Source: GCA-002784865 sp035646815
GTDB taxonomy: Bacteria; Patescibacteriota; Microgenomatia; Levybacterales; UBA12049
DNA: 18,930 bases
Assembly (NCBI GenBank): GCA_035646815.1
Contig: DASRON010000006.1
Coordinates: 1 to 18,930 of the forward strand
Reading direction: 5' to 3'
In this document: piece by piece, positions 1 through 7,410 of the stretch
Position numbering within the stretch: the stretch's first letter is position 1
Layout: every line of letters begins with the position of its first letter
Notes under the pieces: generated by a model
What the model was told of the DNA's origin: nothing
The model's database searches: none
What the model saw: only the letters and a program-made list of their open reading frames with translations
Position numbers and translations under genes: made by a program

Positions 1-439
1 CTTTATATGTTAAAGACCCTATAAGACCTTTTGTAATTACAATATAGGGCGAACGAATACCACTGCAAAATGAAAATAAACTATTGTCATTAATCAAAAT
101 CACCTTATTAGAAAGACCCAATGAAGTAATAATTTCAGTTAAGTCTTTAGGGATATCAATTCTGTTTATGAGTAATTTTCGCAGAAGCAGATGCGTCTTG
201 ATAAGTTGTAGTAAAAAAGATAAAAACCCAATTCCCAGAATAATTCCCATAGTTAAAGTAAACGCAATAGGAAGTGAATATGGAATTCTGAACATAACAT
301 CGGAAATAAGCTTTTGGCAAAAAAACAAAACGTTTGAAGTAAATAAGGGAAAGATTTTAAATGAAACCGCAATTAAGCTCAAGCTAACAAACAATGCGGA
401 AATAATTAAAACATAAAAACCATAATTATTTTTTTTCAT
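1..439 (-). CDS. M56/BlaR1-like membrane metallopeptidase, N-terminal part
   Basis: This open frame begins at ATG 439 on the minus strand and runs off the left edge with no stop, giving 146 residues. Two hydrophobic segments are visible (about residues 8-30 and 56-80). They are followed by a basic stretch and a segment ending FCSGIRSPYIVITKGLIGSL, which resembles the region just before the HExxH zinc site in M56/BlaR1 and M48 peptidases; the HExxH itself would lie outside the window. It sits 22 nt downstream of a BlaI-type repressor on the same strand, the usual blaI-blaR1 pairing. In that family the membrane sensor-protease inactivates the repressor. The ligand here is unknown; no beta-lactamase gene is in view. 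The family call is moderate because the catalytic site is missing. Confidence 0.7.
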   Translation of the reverse strand, partial: MKKNNYGFYVLIISALFVSLSLIAVSFKIFPLFTSNVLFFCQKLISDVMFRIPYSLPIAFTLTMGIILGIGFLSFLLQLIKTHLLLRKLLINRIDIPKDLTEIITSLGLSNKVILINDNSLFSFCSGIRSPYIVITKGLIGSLTYK

Positions 440-461
440 ACTTAAACATATAAACTTTGGC

Positions 462-848
462 TTAGTCTTTGCCAAGCATTTTTGATAGCTCCTGTCTTTT
501 TTTGGGACTTATCTTTTGAATCTCTTTTATAAAATGACTAAGCGCTTCGTCTCCTAACGCAGAAACTGCGGTAGAAAAAATCCCATGTACTGCATTAGCC
601 ACAAATTGCTCTTTAGTCACCTTAGGTTTATATAGATAACTTAGTCCAGTCAAATGCCTTGTCAAGACGTTTTTACTCGCGAGCCTTGTCATGATGGTCA
701 TTGTAGTTGTATAGGCAATTTTACGTTTTTTTCCCAAGATCTCAGTTACATCCTTAACTGAAATCGGATCTTTCTTGCTCCAAACAATTTCCATTATTTC
801 CTTTTCCAGCTCTCCTAATGTTTTACCTGTGACTTGTTTTTTATTCAT
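462..848 (-). CDS. BlaI/MecI/CopY family transcriptional repressor
   Basis: The protein is 128 aa, the normal length for the BlaI/MecI (penicillinase repressor) family. It has an N-terminal winged helix: GELEKEIMEIVW forms the first helix, ISVKDVTEIL the second, and AYTTTMTIMTRLASKNVLTR (about residues 45-64) the recognition helix and turn. The wing follows (GLSYLYKP) and then a C-terminal dimerisation helix. Family members bind as dimers and repress their own operon until cleaved by the partner M56 peptidase, which is encoded immediately downstream. A promoter with TTGACA and TAAAAT boxes lies just upstream and places transcription start at or next to the ATG, so the message is probably leaderless. 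The target genes cannot be read from the sequence. Confidence 0.9.
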   Translation of the reverse strand: MNKKQVTGKTLGELEKEIMEIVWSKKDPISVKDVTEILGKKRKIAYTTTMTIMTRLASKNVLTRHLTGLSYLYKPKVTKEQFVANAVHGIFSTAVSALGDEALSHFIKEIQKISPKKRQELSKMLGKD

Positions 849-855
849 ACTGATA

Positions 856-884
856 ATTTTAATAATTTACCTGCACTATGTCAA
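856..884 (-). promoter_or_regulatory. Promoter of the blaI-like operon
   Basis: On the minus strand, a perfect -35 TTGACA (879-884) and a -10 TAAAAT (856-861) are separated by 17 nt. The -10 ends 7 nt before the ATG at 848, so the transcript would start at about the start codon and no Shine-Dalgarno is present. No clear BlaI-type TACAnnTGTA operator was found. Confidence 0.75.
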
Positions 885-921
885 ATCATATTTAAAGATG
901 ACTGGAAAATCAAATTAATTT

Positions 922-1071
922 TTAATCCTCAAAAGTCATTCTTTTATAAATTTTTCTCGTAACTTCAACATCTTTTTCACGATATGCATATATTTCTTTG
1001 ATTATTCCGTCTATAAAAGCTTTTGAAACATCTTTGCCTTCTATTTCTCCTTTACAAAAAACTAATAATCT
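922..1071 (-). pseudogene. Gene remnant, C-terminal fragment of unknown protein
   Basis: The minus strand holds 49 codons open from a TAG at 1072-1074 to a TAA at 922-924, with no usable start codon near the front. The translation looks like real protein rather than noise: RLLVFCKGEIEGKD, then an amphipathic charged helix (SKAFIDGIIKEIYAYREKD), ending RKIYKRMTFED. The likely reading is the C-terminal end of a decayed gene whose 5' part was lost where the csp promoter now lies. I do not recognise the family. An intact gene with a non-standard start is less likely. This remnant and the blaI promoter account for the 849-1163 gap. Confidence 0.45.
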
Positions 1072-1078
1072 CTAATAT

Positions 1079-1108
1079 TTGATTATTATTTTATAAATAC
1101 GGTATAAT
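1079..1108 (+). promoter_or_regulatory. Promoter of cold-shock gene
   Basis: A -35 TTGATT (1079-1084) and a perfect -10 TATAAT (1103-1108) are spaced by 18 nt. Transcription would start near 1115, giving a leader of about 50 nt, unlike the near-leaderless genes elsewhere in the window. Confidence 0.7.
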
Positions 1109-1120
1109 ATCATTAAGGAA

Positions 1121-1163
1121 AGGAGGCGCAAGTAGATTTAACCAATAAATCTATTAAATTACT
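1121..1163 (+). promoter_or_regulatory. csp leader: displaced Shine-Dalgarno plus hairpin
   Basis: A strong Shine-Dalgarno AGGAGG (1121-1126) lies 37 nt before the ATG at 1164, too far for normal initiation. Between them is a perfect 7-bp hairpin: TAGATTT (1133-1139), loop AACCAAT, AAATCTA (1147-1153). No other start codon follows the Shine-Dalgarno at normal distance. Cold-shock mRNAs often have structured leaders, so a temperature-dependent role is plausible but inferred. Confidence 0.5.
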
Positions 1164-1361
1164 ATGAACGGAACTATTAAAACAAAGATTGATAAAGGAT
1201 TTGGATTTATTTCTCGTGAAGGAGAAACAAAAGATCTTTTTTTTCATTCTTCAGATTTAAGCGGTGTAACTTTTGATGAACTTCAAGAAGGAGCAGCTGT
1301 TACATTTGAAGTTGTAAATGGTGAAAAAGGACCAGCAGCAAAAGATGTAAAACTTGCTTAA
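1164..1361 (+). CDS. CspA-family cold-shock protein
   Basis: This 65-aa protein has the length of a single cold-shock domain (65-70 aa). It carries both nucleic-acid-binding motifs: RNP1 as KGFGFI (residues 11-16) and RNP2 as DLFFHSSD (about 24-31). It opens with the typical MNGTIK strand and ends with the AAKDVKLA strand. Such proteins bind single-stranded RNA and DNA, melt mRNA secondary structure and act in the cytoplasm during cold or general stress. The gene is monocistronic, with its own promoter, a long structured leader and a strong terminator 20 nt after the stop. The start is the only ATG that gives the complete domain. Confidence 0.96.
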   Translation: MNGTIKTKIDKGFGFISREGETKDLFFHSSDLSGVTFDELQEGAAVTFEVVNGEKGPAAKDVKLA

Positions 1362-1380
1362 TAAAATAAGCAAATATCAT

Positions 1381-1409
1381 AAAAAACCTTGTGTTATGCA
1401 GGGTTTTTT
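1381..1409 (+). terminator. Rho-independent terminator after csp
   Basis: Arms AAAAAACCTTG (1381-1391) and CAGGGTTTTTT (1399-1409) pair over 11 positions with one G-U, around a 7-nt loop, and end in six T. The A-rich left arm makes it potentially bidirectional. Confidence 0.88.
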
Positions 1410-1456
1410 ATGTTTTTATACATACACTGATGTAACTAATAAAATCCGCAAGATTA

Positions 1457-1487
1457 GAACTTAAGAAATTCGGAATTTCTTAAGTTC
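1457..1487. promoter_or_regulatory. Perfect 31-bp palindrome before the EamA gene
   Basis: GAACTTAAGAAATTC (1457-1471) is followed by one G and then its exact reverse complement (1473-1487): 15-bp arms with a 1-nt centre. It abuts a candidate -35 TTGATA (1488-1493), with a candidate -10 TAATAA at 1511-1516 or TATACT at 1505-1510. It could be an operator for a dimeric regulator or a hairpin terminator; no T-run follows directly, which favours the operator reading. Confidence 0.6.
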
Positions 1488-1521
1488 TTGATATAATTTT
1501 TTGCTATACTTAATAAATTAA

Positions 1522-2373
1522 ATGACTTGGCAATTTTTAATCAGCTTAAGCATCATTCTCTTTTCAATTTCTGTTTTACTTCAAAGATTTATTCTTAGAG
1601 AAAGTAACAGTAAGCCAATTGCTTTTTCAATATTTTTTCAATTTCTAACAGGAATTTTAATAACTATTGCTGGATTTTTATTTAGCAACATGACTCTTCC
1701 TAATATTGTACCTTTAATACCTAATCTACTCCTCATGATCGTTCTCTATACATTTGCAAATATTTTTATATTTAAATCATTAAAAGAAATAGAAGCATCA
1801 AAATATACTATTATTTTTGCAACAAGGGTATTATTTACCATTCTTGCTTCTACTCTTATACTTAGTGAAGGTTTAACTATAAAACAGTTAGGAGGAGCTT
1901 TATTTATCCTTTTAGGAGTTATCTTTGTTAGCCTTGAATCAACAAAATTTACCTTTAAAAAAGGTGAATTATTTGCATTATTAGGAGCTATTGGTTTTGG
2001 TTTTGCAAATACAAATGACAGGTTTCTACTTAGCTCATTTAATATTTATCCCTATATGAGTGTTATCTTTATCTCTCCTGCAATATTTATGGGGCTTATT
2101 TATCCCAAAGAATTAAAATATATAAAGTTATTTTTACATAAATCAATTTTCAAAAAAACTTTACTTCTCTGCATAATTTATGCATTGTCTGCAGCTACTT
2201 TTTTTGGGGCACTTAAAATAGCAGATAATTCTTCTCAAGTAATTTCTGTTAATCTTACAAGTGTTATTGTAACGGTTTTACTTTCAATAATATTTCTTAA
2301 AGAAAGAACTCATATTGTTAAAAAGCTTGCCGGAGCAGTTATTACTTTTATTGGATTACTTTTAATTAGCTAA
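1522..2373 (+). CDS. EamA/DMT-superfamily membrane transporter
   Basis: This 283-aa protein is almost entirely hydrophobic, with about ten predicted membrane helices in two similar halves, the layout of EamA (DMT) transporters. The first half ends with a helix pair containing SEGLTIKQLGGALFILLGVIFVS, and the second half with LKERTHIVKKLAGAVITFIGLLL. These are the matching 'ExLt..q..G..li..Gv' signatures of each EamA repeat. DMT members export or import small metabolites; the substrate cannot be told. No Shine-Dalgarno is seen and the promoter lies within about 10 nt of the ATG, so initiation is probably leaderless. The 3' end faces lon with only 9 nt between the stops. Confidence 0.88.
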   Translation: MTWQFLISLSIILFSISVLLQRFILRESNSKPIAFSIFFQFLTGILITIAGFLFSNMTLPNIVPLIPNLLLMIVLYTFANIFIFKSLKEIEASKYTIIFATRVLFTILASTLILSEGLTIKQLGGALFILLGVIFVSLESTKFTFKKGELFALLGAIGFGFANTNDRFLLSSFNIYPYMSVIFISPAIFMGLIYPKELKYIKLFLHKSIFKKTLLLCIIYALSAATFFGALKIADNSSQVISVNLTSVIVTVLLSIIFLKERTHIVKKLAGAVITFIGLLLIS

Positions 2374-2382
2374 GCTTTCTAT

Positions 2383-4770
2383 TTAGTCAGCCTTATGCGG
2401 TAAAGAGGCATGCAAAACTCTTGATCTATGAGTTGAAAGTTGAAGCTTTGGTCTTTTAATCATCTTTGTTAATGCCATTCCTAAAACCTCATCCATGTGA
2501 GACACAAAAGAAAATTCTAAGTCTTTCTTAACTTCTTTTGGAACATCTTCTAAATCTTTTTTATTTTCTTTTGGCAAAATTACTCTTTTTATTCCTGCTC
2601 TATGAGCTGCAATTGTTTTTTCTTTAACTCCCCCAATCTCTAAAACTCTTCCTCTTAAAGTTATTTCACCAGTCATTGCAATTTTTCTTTTTACAGGAAT
2701 TTTTGTTAAAGCAGAAACTATCGCAGTTGTTATGGCAACACCTGCAGACGGACCATCTTTGGGAACTGCTCCTTCAGGAACATGAACATGAACATCAATT
2801 TTTTGATAAAACTTTTCAGGAAGACCTAATTCTACCGCCCTTGCTCTTATATAAGACATTGCAGCAGTACACGATTCTTTCATAACGTCCCCTAATTGTC
2901 CTGTTAAAATAAGACTTCCCTTTCCAGGCATTAGGGCAACTTCAATAAAGAGAATTTCTCCTCCTGCTTCTGTCCAAGCAAGTCCAGTAGAAATTCCTAT
3001 GTCATCTTTTTTCTCAAGTATTGCAGGATTATATTTTATAGGGCCTAATAGTTTTTGAATATTTTTCTCTGTTACCTCTACTTTCTTTTTCTTTCCTTCA
3101 GCAACCATTTTGGCAACTTTTCTAAAAATTGCAGAAATTTGCCGCTCAAGACTTCTTACTCCTGCCTCTCTTGTATAATGTTGAACCATAAATCTAACTG
3201 CTGAGTCTGAAATTTGAATATATTTTGGATTTAAACCGTGATTTTCCATTTGTTTTTTAATCAAATAGTTTTTTGCAATTCTAAATTTTTCTTCATGTGT
3301 ATATCCTGAAAACTGAATGACTTCAAGTCTATCTCTTAAAGCAGGAGGAATTGTATCTAAGACATTTGCTGTTGTAATAAACATAACATCTGAAAGATCA
3401 AAAGGAACTTCTAAGTAATGATCTGAAAAAGCATTGTTTTGCTCAGGATCCAATGCTTCTAAAAGTGCTGATGAAGGATCACCTCTAAAATCTGTTCCGA
3501 CTTTATCTATTTCATCAAGCATAAATACTGGATTTCTGGTTTCTGCGTCTTTTATCCCCTGTATTATTCTTCCCGGCATTGCTCCAACATAAGTTCTTCT
3601 GTGTCCCCTTATCTCTGCTTCGTCTCTTATTCCTCCCAAAGACATTTTTACAAATTTTCTATCCAAAGCTCTTGCAATAGATTTTCCAAGTGAAGTTTTT
3701 CCAACTCCAGGCGGTCCTACAAAACATAGAATTGGTCCTTTCATTTTACCCGCAAGCTTATGCACTGCAAGATACTCAACAGTTCTTTCTTTTACTTTTT
3801 CTAAACCATAATGATCTACGTTAAGAATTTTTTCTGCTGCTTTTATGTTTACAGTACTTTTACTCTCAACACTCCAAGGAACACTTAAAACCCAATCTAA
3901 ATAATTTCTAATATATCCTGCCTCAGGATTAAATTGATTCATTTGAGAAAGTTTTTTAATTTCTTTTTTTATTTTTACCTCAATATCTTCTGGCATTTTT
4001 ACCTTTTTAACTCTATCCAAAAGCTCCCTTATCTCACCATCTTCATCTGTGTCTCCTAATTCTTTCTCAATTGTCTTAAGACGTTCTCTAAGCATTACCT
4101 CACGTGCTCCTTTTTCAAATCTTTCCTGAGTTTTTGAAGCAATTTTTCTCTCAAGCTCTAATATCTTTAACTCTTTTGAAAGAAGTTCATTTATTCTTTC
4201 AAGTCTTATTTTTACTTTGGTTTCTTCTAAAAGAGATTGCCTTTCTATTGGTTTTAAATCAAGAATTGATGCAATTAAATCAGATAACTGTGAAGGGGAA
4301 TTTTCAGACATTATGTTCATAAAAACCAAGAAATCAACAAATTTTCCAAGATTCATTGCTTTTCTAAATTCAGAAACAATATGATTCGTTAATGCCTTTA
4401 CTTCTGGTATATTTTCTTCAACATCGGAAAGCTCTTCAACTTTTCCTAGAAGATAAGGCTTAGTTTGTTCATAAGATTTTATCTTTATTCTTGAAAGGCC
4501 TTTTACTTGAGCGTTTATTTCTCCGTCAGTTTTAATCATTCTCTCAATTCTTGAAATAGTTCCTACTTCATAAAGATCATCTTTTGTGGGTTCATTTAGT
4601 TTTGCGTTTTTTTGAAGAACAAATCCAACAATTCTTTCATGAGCAAAAGCAGATTCTAAAGCAGATAAACTCTTTGGTCTTCCAAAAGTCAAAACAGAAT
4701 CTGTATTTGGAAAGATTATTCCATCTCTTATTGGAATTATTGGTATTACTTTTTCCATATTTAGCTTCAT
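2383..4770 (-). CDS. lon: ATP-dependent Lon protease
   Basis: At 795 aa this is full length for bacterial LonA. In order: an N-terminal LAN substrate-binding domain (about 8-200), a coiled-coil linker (about 185-275), and an AAA+ module with Walker A GPPGVGKTS (352-360) and Walker B VFMLDEID (415-422). The C-terminal serine protease domain has the catalytic Ser in KDGPSAG (S675) and the Lys in GGVKEK (K718). The 43-residue spacing equals that of E. coli S679/K722. Lon degrades misfolded and regulatory proteins in the cytosol using ATP. The start at 4770 was chosen over an internal ATG four codons later because it sits next to the promoter. A CIRCE-like inverted repeat overlies that promoter, suggesting heat-shock control by HrcA. 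Confidence 0.98.
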   Translation of the reverse strand: MKLNMEKVIPIIPIRDGIIFPNTDSVLTFGRPKSLSALESAFAHERIVGFVLQKNAKLNEPTKDDLYEVGTISRIERMIKTDGEINAQVKGLSRIKIKSYEQTKPYLLGKVEELSDVEENIPEVKALTNHIVSEFRKAMNLGKFVDFLVFMNIMSENSPSQLSDLIASILDLKPIERQSLLEETKVKIRLERINELLSKELKILELERKIASKTQERFEKGAREVMLRERLKTIEKELGDTDEDGEIRELLDRVKKVKMPEDIEVKIKKEIKKLSQMNQFNPEAGYIRNYLDWVLSVPWSVESKSTVNIKAAEKILNVDHYGLEKVKERTVEYLAVHKLAGKMKGPILCFVGPPGVGKTSLGKSIARALDRKFVKMSLGGIRDEAEIRGHRRTYVGAMPGRIIQGIKDAETRNPVFMLDEIDKVGTDFRGDPSSALLEALDPEQNNAFSDHYLEVPFDLSDVMFITTANVLDTIPPALRDRLEVIQFSGYTHEEKFRIAKNYLIKKQMENHGLNPKYIQISDSAVRFMVQHYTREAGVRSLERQISAIFRKVAKMVAEGKKKKVEVTEKNIQKLLGPIKYNPAILEKKDDIGISTGLAWTEAGGEILFIEVALMPGKGSLILTGQLGDVMKESCTAAMSYIRARAVELGLPEKFYQKIDVHVHVPEGAVPKDGPSAGVAITTAIVSALTKIPVKRKIAMTGEITLRGRVLEIGGVKEKTIAAHRAGIKRVILPKENKKDLEDVPKEVKKDLEFSFVSHMDEVLGMALTKMIKRPKLQLSTHRSRVLHASLPHKAD

Positions 4771-4776
4771 ATCTAC

Positions 4777-4810
4777 TTAGCACTCTAGCACAATAACTGC
4801 TAGCTGTCAA
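4777..4810 (-). promoter_or_regulatory. lon promoter with CIRCE-like operator
   Basis: On the minus strand, -35 TTGACA (4805-4810), a 17-nt spacer and -10 TAGAGT (4782-4787) precede lon. In plus orientation, TTAGCACTC (4777-4785), nine bases and AACTGCTAG (4795-4803) match the HrcA site TTAGCACTC-N9-GAGTGCTAA, with a perfect left half and 6 of 9 in the right half. A competing perfect repeat, CTAGCA-N7-TGCTAG (4785-4803), overlaps it, so another dimeric regulator is possible. Confidence 0.55.
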
Positions 4811-4931
4811 GATATAATGTTTATAAATTTAACCTGAAAACCCAGTTTAGCTAATTATTACTTCCTAGTCAATCCACTACTTTATTAAACGAATTTTATA
4901 GGTTTTTATTGCTAAAGTAGTTTTTGCAGGG

Positions 4932-4959
4932 TTGACAAATAAAACTTGAGGCTTACAAT
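4932..4959 (+). promoter_or_regulatory. Promoter of the DUF1003 gene
   Basis: TTGACA (4932-4937) and TACAAT (4954-4959) are separated by 16 nt. Transcription would start near 4966, about 15 nt before the ATG at 4981. No Shine-Dalgarno is visible. Confidence 0.65.
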
Positions 4960-4980
4960 CTAAATAGGCACAATTTTTTA

Positions 4981-5484
4981 ATGAATAACAAACCTACTGC
5001 AAAAACAAAAGAAGAAGCACAGCTTCTTAGAAAACTTCACTCTGCTGAAGCTAAGATAGCGGAAATGATTACTGATTTTTCAGGAAGCATGACCTTTATC
5101 TATGTTCACACCGTTTGGTTTGTTTTTTGGATACTTGCAGGAAACGGATATTTTAAACCTTTTATTCCCGCTTTTGATCCTTTCCCTTACGGACTTTTGA
5201 CAATGATCGTATCTTTGGAGGCAATTTATCTTGCAACCTTTATTATGATTACCCAGAACAGAATGGAAATTGCTGAAGAATTAGAAGACATTGTTGAAGA
5301 GAGAGAACAAAAGGAAATAGAAAAAGAGCAGGAAGAATTCGAAGAAGAAGTTGAAGATATTCAGCAAGATCTTGATGACATAAAATCAGCCCTGCTTCTT
5401 ATTCAGCAAAAAGTTGCAAGCGTTGAAAAACTAAAACCAAACGGAAACGGCAAAAAGATAGATGAAGATGCTACGGAGAAATAA
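4981..5484 (+). CDS. DUF1003 membrane protein with C-terminal coiled coil
   Basis: This 167-aa protein matches the DUF1003 pattern. An N-terminal amphipathic part leads to ITDFSGSMTFIYVHTVWFVFWI, the first membrane helix with the conserved G-S and F-I. Then come N-G-Y, the FDPFPYGLLTMIVSLEAIYLATFIM segment (second helix) and the conserved QNRMEIAEELED motif. After about residue 100 the protein is a highly acidic Glu/Lys/Gln coiled coil (EEREQKEIEKEQEEFEEEVE) and a low-complexity tail. The molecular function of DUF1003 is not established; the architecture suggests an inner-membrane protein with a cytoplasmic coiled-coil stalk. It is monocistronic with its own promoter. Confidence 0.88.
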   Translation: MNNKPTAKTKEEAQLLRKLHSAEAKIAEMITDFSGSMTFIYVHTVWFVFWILAGNGYFKPFIPAFDPFPYGLLTMIVSLEAIYLATFIMITQNRMEIAEELEDIVEEREQKEIEKEQEEFEEEVEDIQQDLDDIKSALLLIQQKVASVEKLKPNGNGKKIDEDATEK

Positions 5485-5492
5485 TAATTTAT

Positions 5493-5521
5493 TTGACTAT
5501 TTTGTTCTCCGGTTTTAATAT
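5493..5521 (+). promoter_or_regulatory. Promoter of the TreT-like gene
   Basis: TTGACT (5493-5498), a 17-nt spacer and TAATAT (5516-5521) end 6 nt before the ATG at 5528, so the mRNA would begin at or next to the start codon. It lies entirely in the short gap after the DUF1003 gene. Confidence 0.7.
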
Positions 5522-5527
5522 AAAATT

Positions 5528-7318
5528 ATGTCCATCCTCAAAATTCAGGACATCTTGGACAAAGTAAAGGGAATCCAGGATAATATTGAAAGCCTTAAAA
5601 TTCCTCCAACAAGTTACGTAGGAATAAATAAAAACGCAGGATCTTTTCAAATTGCAGAATACGGAGGAGCAAGATTAATTGTTCATAATTATAATGAAGA
5701 AAAGGGAGTTTCTTTATTCCTTCATAAACAAGCTCAAGAACAAAAATCAAAATTTATCGCAGCAGGTCTTGCCTTTAAAAATGCTGAAGAACTAGGATCA
5801 AGACTTTGGCTAAAAGAAGATGTTGTTCCTTATCTAAATGAAAAGTTTATAAATTTAAAAGACAAAAATGCAAAAAATGTTGCAAAAAAAGTTCAAACTT
5901 TCTTTGACGAAAATAACTTAATAAAAATAAATCTTTTAAGAAATAACGAAGCAGAAGTTGCATTTTTAACAGATCTTGATGAATATCAAAATACCTGCAC
6001 AAAAAACGAGTTTGAAGATTTATTAAAGTTTGCAGATAAACTAAAAGATAAACGAATTGTCTTTATAAGCGCAACCGCACAAGGAGGAGGAGTTGCTTTA
6101 ATGAGACATGCTCTAATAAGACTTTTTAAGCTTTTAAAAATAAATGCAAGCTGGCACATTTTAAAAGAAAAAACACAAGCTTTTGATATTACCAAGAGAA
6201 AATTTCATAATGTTTTACAAGGAGTCTCAGACACAAATATTAATTTTACTAAACAGGATATAAAAATCTACAACTCCTGGATTAAAGAGAATTCAGAAAT
6301 ACTAAAAACGCCTATAAAAGAGGCAAATATTATTGTAATAGATGATCTTCAGCCTAATGGACTTGTTCCGATTATAAGAAAGGTAAATCCTAAGGCAAAA
6401 ATAATCTACCGGTCTCATGTCCAGCTTGAATCTCACTTAATTGAAAAAAAAGGCACTATTCAAAATAAAGTTTGGAATTTTATCTGGAATAATATTGAGT
6501 CTTGTGATTGCTTTATAGCTCATCCTGTTGAAAATTTTATTCCCTCTTCCGTTCCAAAAGAAAAAGTAGTTATGATGCCTGCTGCAACAGATCCTTTAGA
6601 TGGACTAAATAAAAAGCTTACTGATGATCAAATTGATTATTATTTAAAAGTTTTTAACAGATTCTTACTTCAATCCAATCAGAGATCACTTGATTTAAAA
6701 CGTCCATATATAATTCAAATAGCAAGGTTCGATCCTTCAAAAGGAATTCCTGATGTAATTGATTCATATATGAAGTTAAGAGAAATGTTAAAAGGTCATA
6801 ATAAGAAGGAAATCCCTCAATTGATAATTATAGGAAATGGTTCTGCAGATGATCCAGACGGAATTCCGATTTTTAACATGACTATGCAAATATTAGGACA
6901 AGAACAATATAAAGACGCTGCAAAAGATGTTAAAGTAATTAAAATTAAACATCTTGATCAATTATTAAATGCTCTTGAGAGAAAATCCAAACTTGTTTTA
7001 CAGCTTTCCATTAAAGAAGGTTTTGAAATAAAAATAACCGAGTGTTTAATGAAAGGAAAACCGGTAATTGCCTATAAAACAGGTGGCATTCCTCTTCAGA
7101 TCAAAGATGGTGTAACTGGTTATTTGGTTAACGCAGGCGATACTAATAGAGTTGCTGAAATAATGTTTGATTTATTAGAAGATGAGGAAAAATACGAAAA
7201 AATAAGTTATCAAGCAAGTCAACAGTTTAGAAAAGATTTACTTACTGTTCCAAACGCACTTAGATGGCTTTATCTTTTTGACGAAATTTTAGAAAAAAGC
7301 AAAGTAGAGGGATTTTAA
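5528..7318 (+). CDS. TreT-like trehalose synthase (GT4 glycosyltransferase)
   Basis: This 596-aa retaining GT-B enzyme has the architecture of trehalose glycosyl-transferring synthases: an N-terminal extension of about 170 residues precedes the glycosyltransferase core. The core starts with VFISATAQGGGVALMRHAL (from about 178; glycine-rich acceptor and nucleotide loop) and has YRSHVQLESHL (about 294-304), where TreT proteins have a similar R-x-H motif. The donor site includes IARFDPSKGI (about 397) and KEGFEIKITE (about 496), the GT4 E-x7-E motif, then GGIPLQIKDGVTGYLV. TreT enzymes join glucose from a nucleotide sugar to free glucose, making trehalose, a compatible solute. The substrate is inferred from the family. 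It has its own leaderless-type promoter. Confidence 0.8.
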   Translation: MSILKIQDILDKVKGIQDNIESLKIPPTSYVGINKNAGSFQIAEYGGARLIVHNYNEEKGVSLFLHKQAQEQKSKFIAAGLAFKNAEELGSRLWLKEDVVPYLNEKFINLKDKNAKNVAKKVQTFFDENNLIKINLLRNNEAEVAFLTDLDEYQNTCTKNEFEDLLKFADKLKDKRIVFISATAQGGGVALMRHALIRLFKLLKINASWHILKEKTQAFDITKRKFHNVLQGVSDTNINFTKQDIKIYNSWIKENSEILKTPIKEANIIVIDDLQPNGLVPIIRKVNPKAKIIYRSHVQLESHLIEKKGTIQNKVWNFIWNNIESCDCFIAHPVENFIPSSVPKEKVVMMPAATDPLDGLNKKLTDDQIDYYLKVFNRFLLQSNQRSLDLKRPYIIQIARFDPSKGIPDVIDSYMKLREMLKGHNKKEIPQLIIIGNGSADDPDGIPIFNMTMQILGQEQYKDAAKDVKVIKIKHLDQLLNALERKSKLVLQLSIKEGFEIKITECLMKGKPVIAYKTGGIPLQIKDGVTGYLVNAGDTNRVAEIMFDLLEDEEKYEKISYQASQQFRKDLLTVPNALRWLYLFDEILEKSKVEGF

Positions 7319-7410
7319 AAACACATTTATTAAACTTCTCACAAAATATTTATAATTTAATCTTATATTACCATTAAGTTTTTTTAGTAAAAATGCTATC
7401 ATATATTGTT

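Noticed and set aside
205..225. Possible frameshift in the M56 gene at a T run
   Set aside because: Recounting the run gave six T; the minus-strand frame is continuous from 439 to the window edge.
84..416. 110-aa plus-strand open frame
   Set aside because: It is antisense to the M56/BlaR1-like gene, which has family motifs and pairs with the BlaI-type repressor.
2676..4796. Several plus-strand open frames inside lon
   Set aside because: They are shadows with Phe/Leu/Gln-rich nonsense sequence opposite a full-length Lon.
4943..4960. TTGAGGCTTA in the DUF1003 promoter resembles the start of the array repeat
   Set aside because: Similarity ends after GAGGCTTA and no core or CTTTTTA end follows; chance match.
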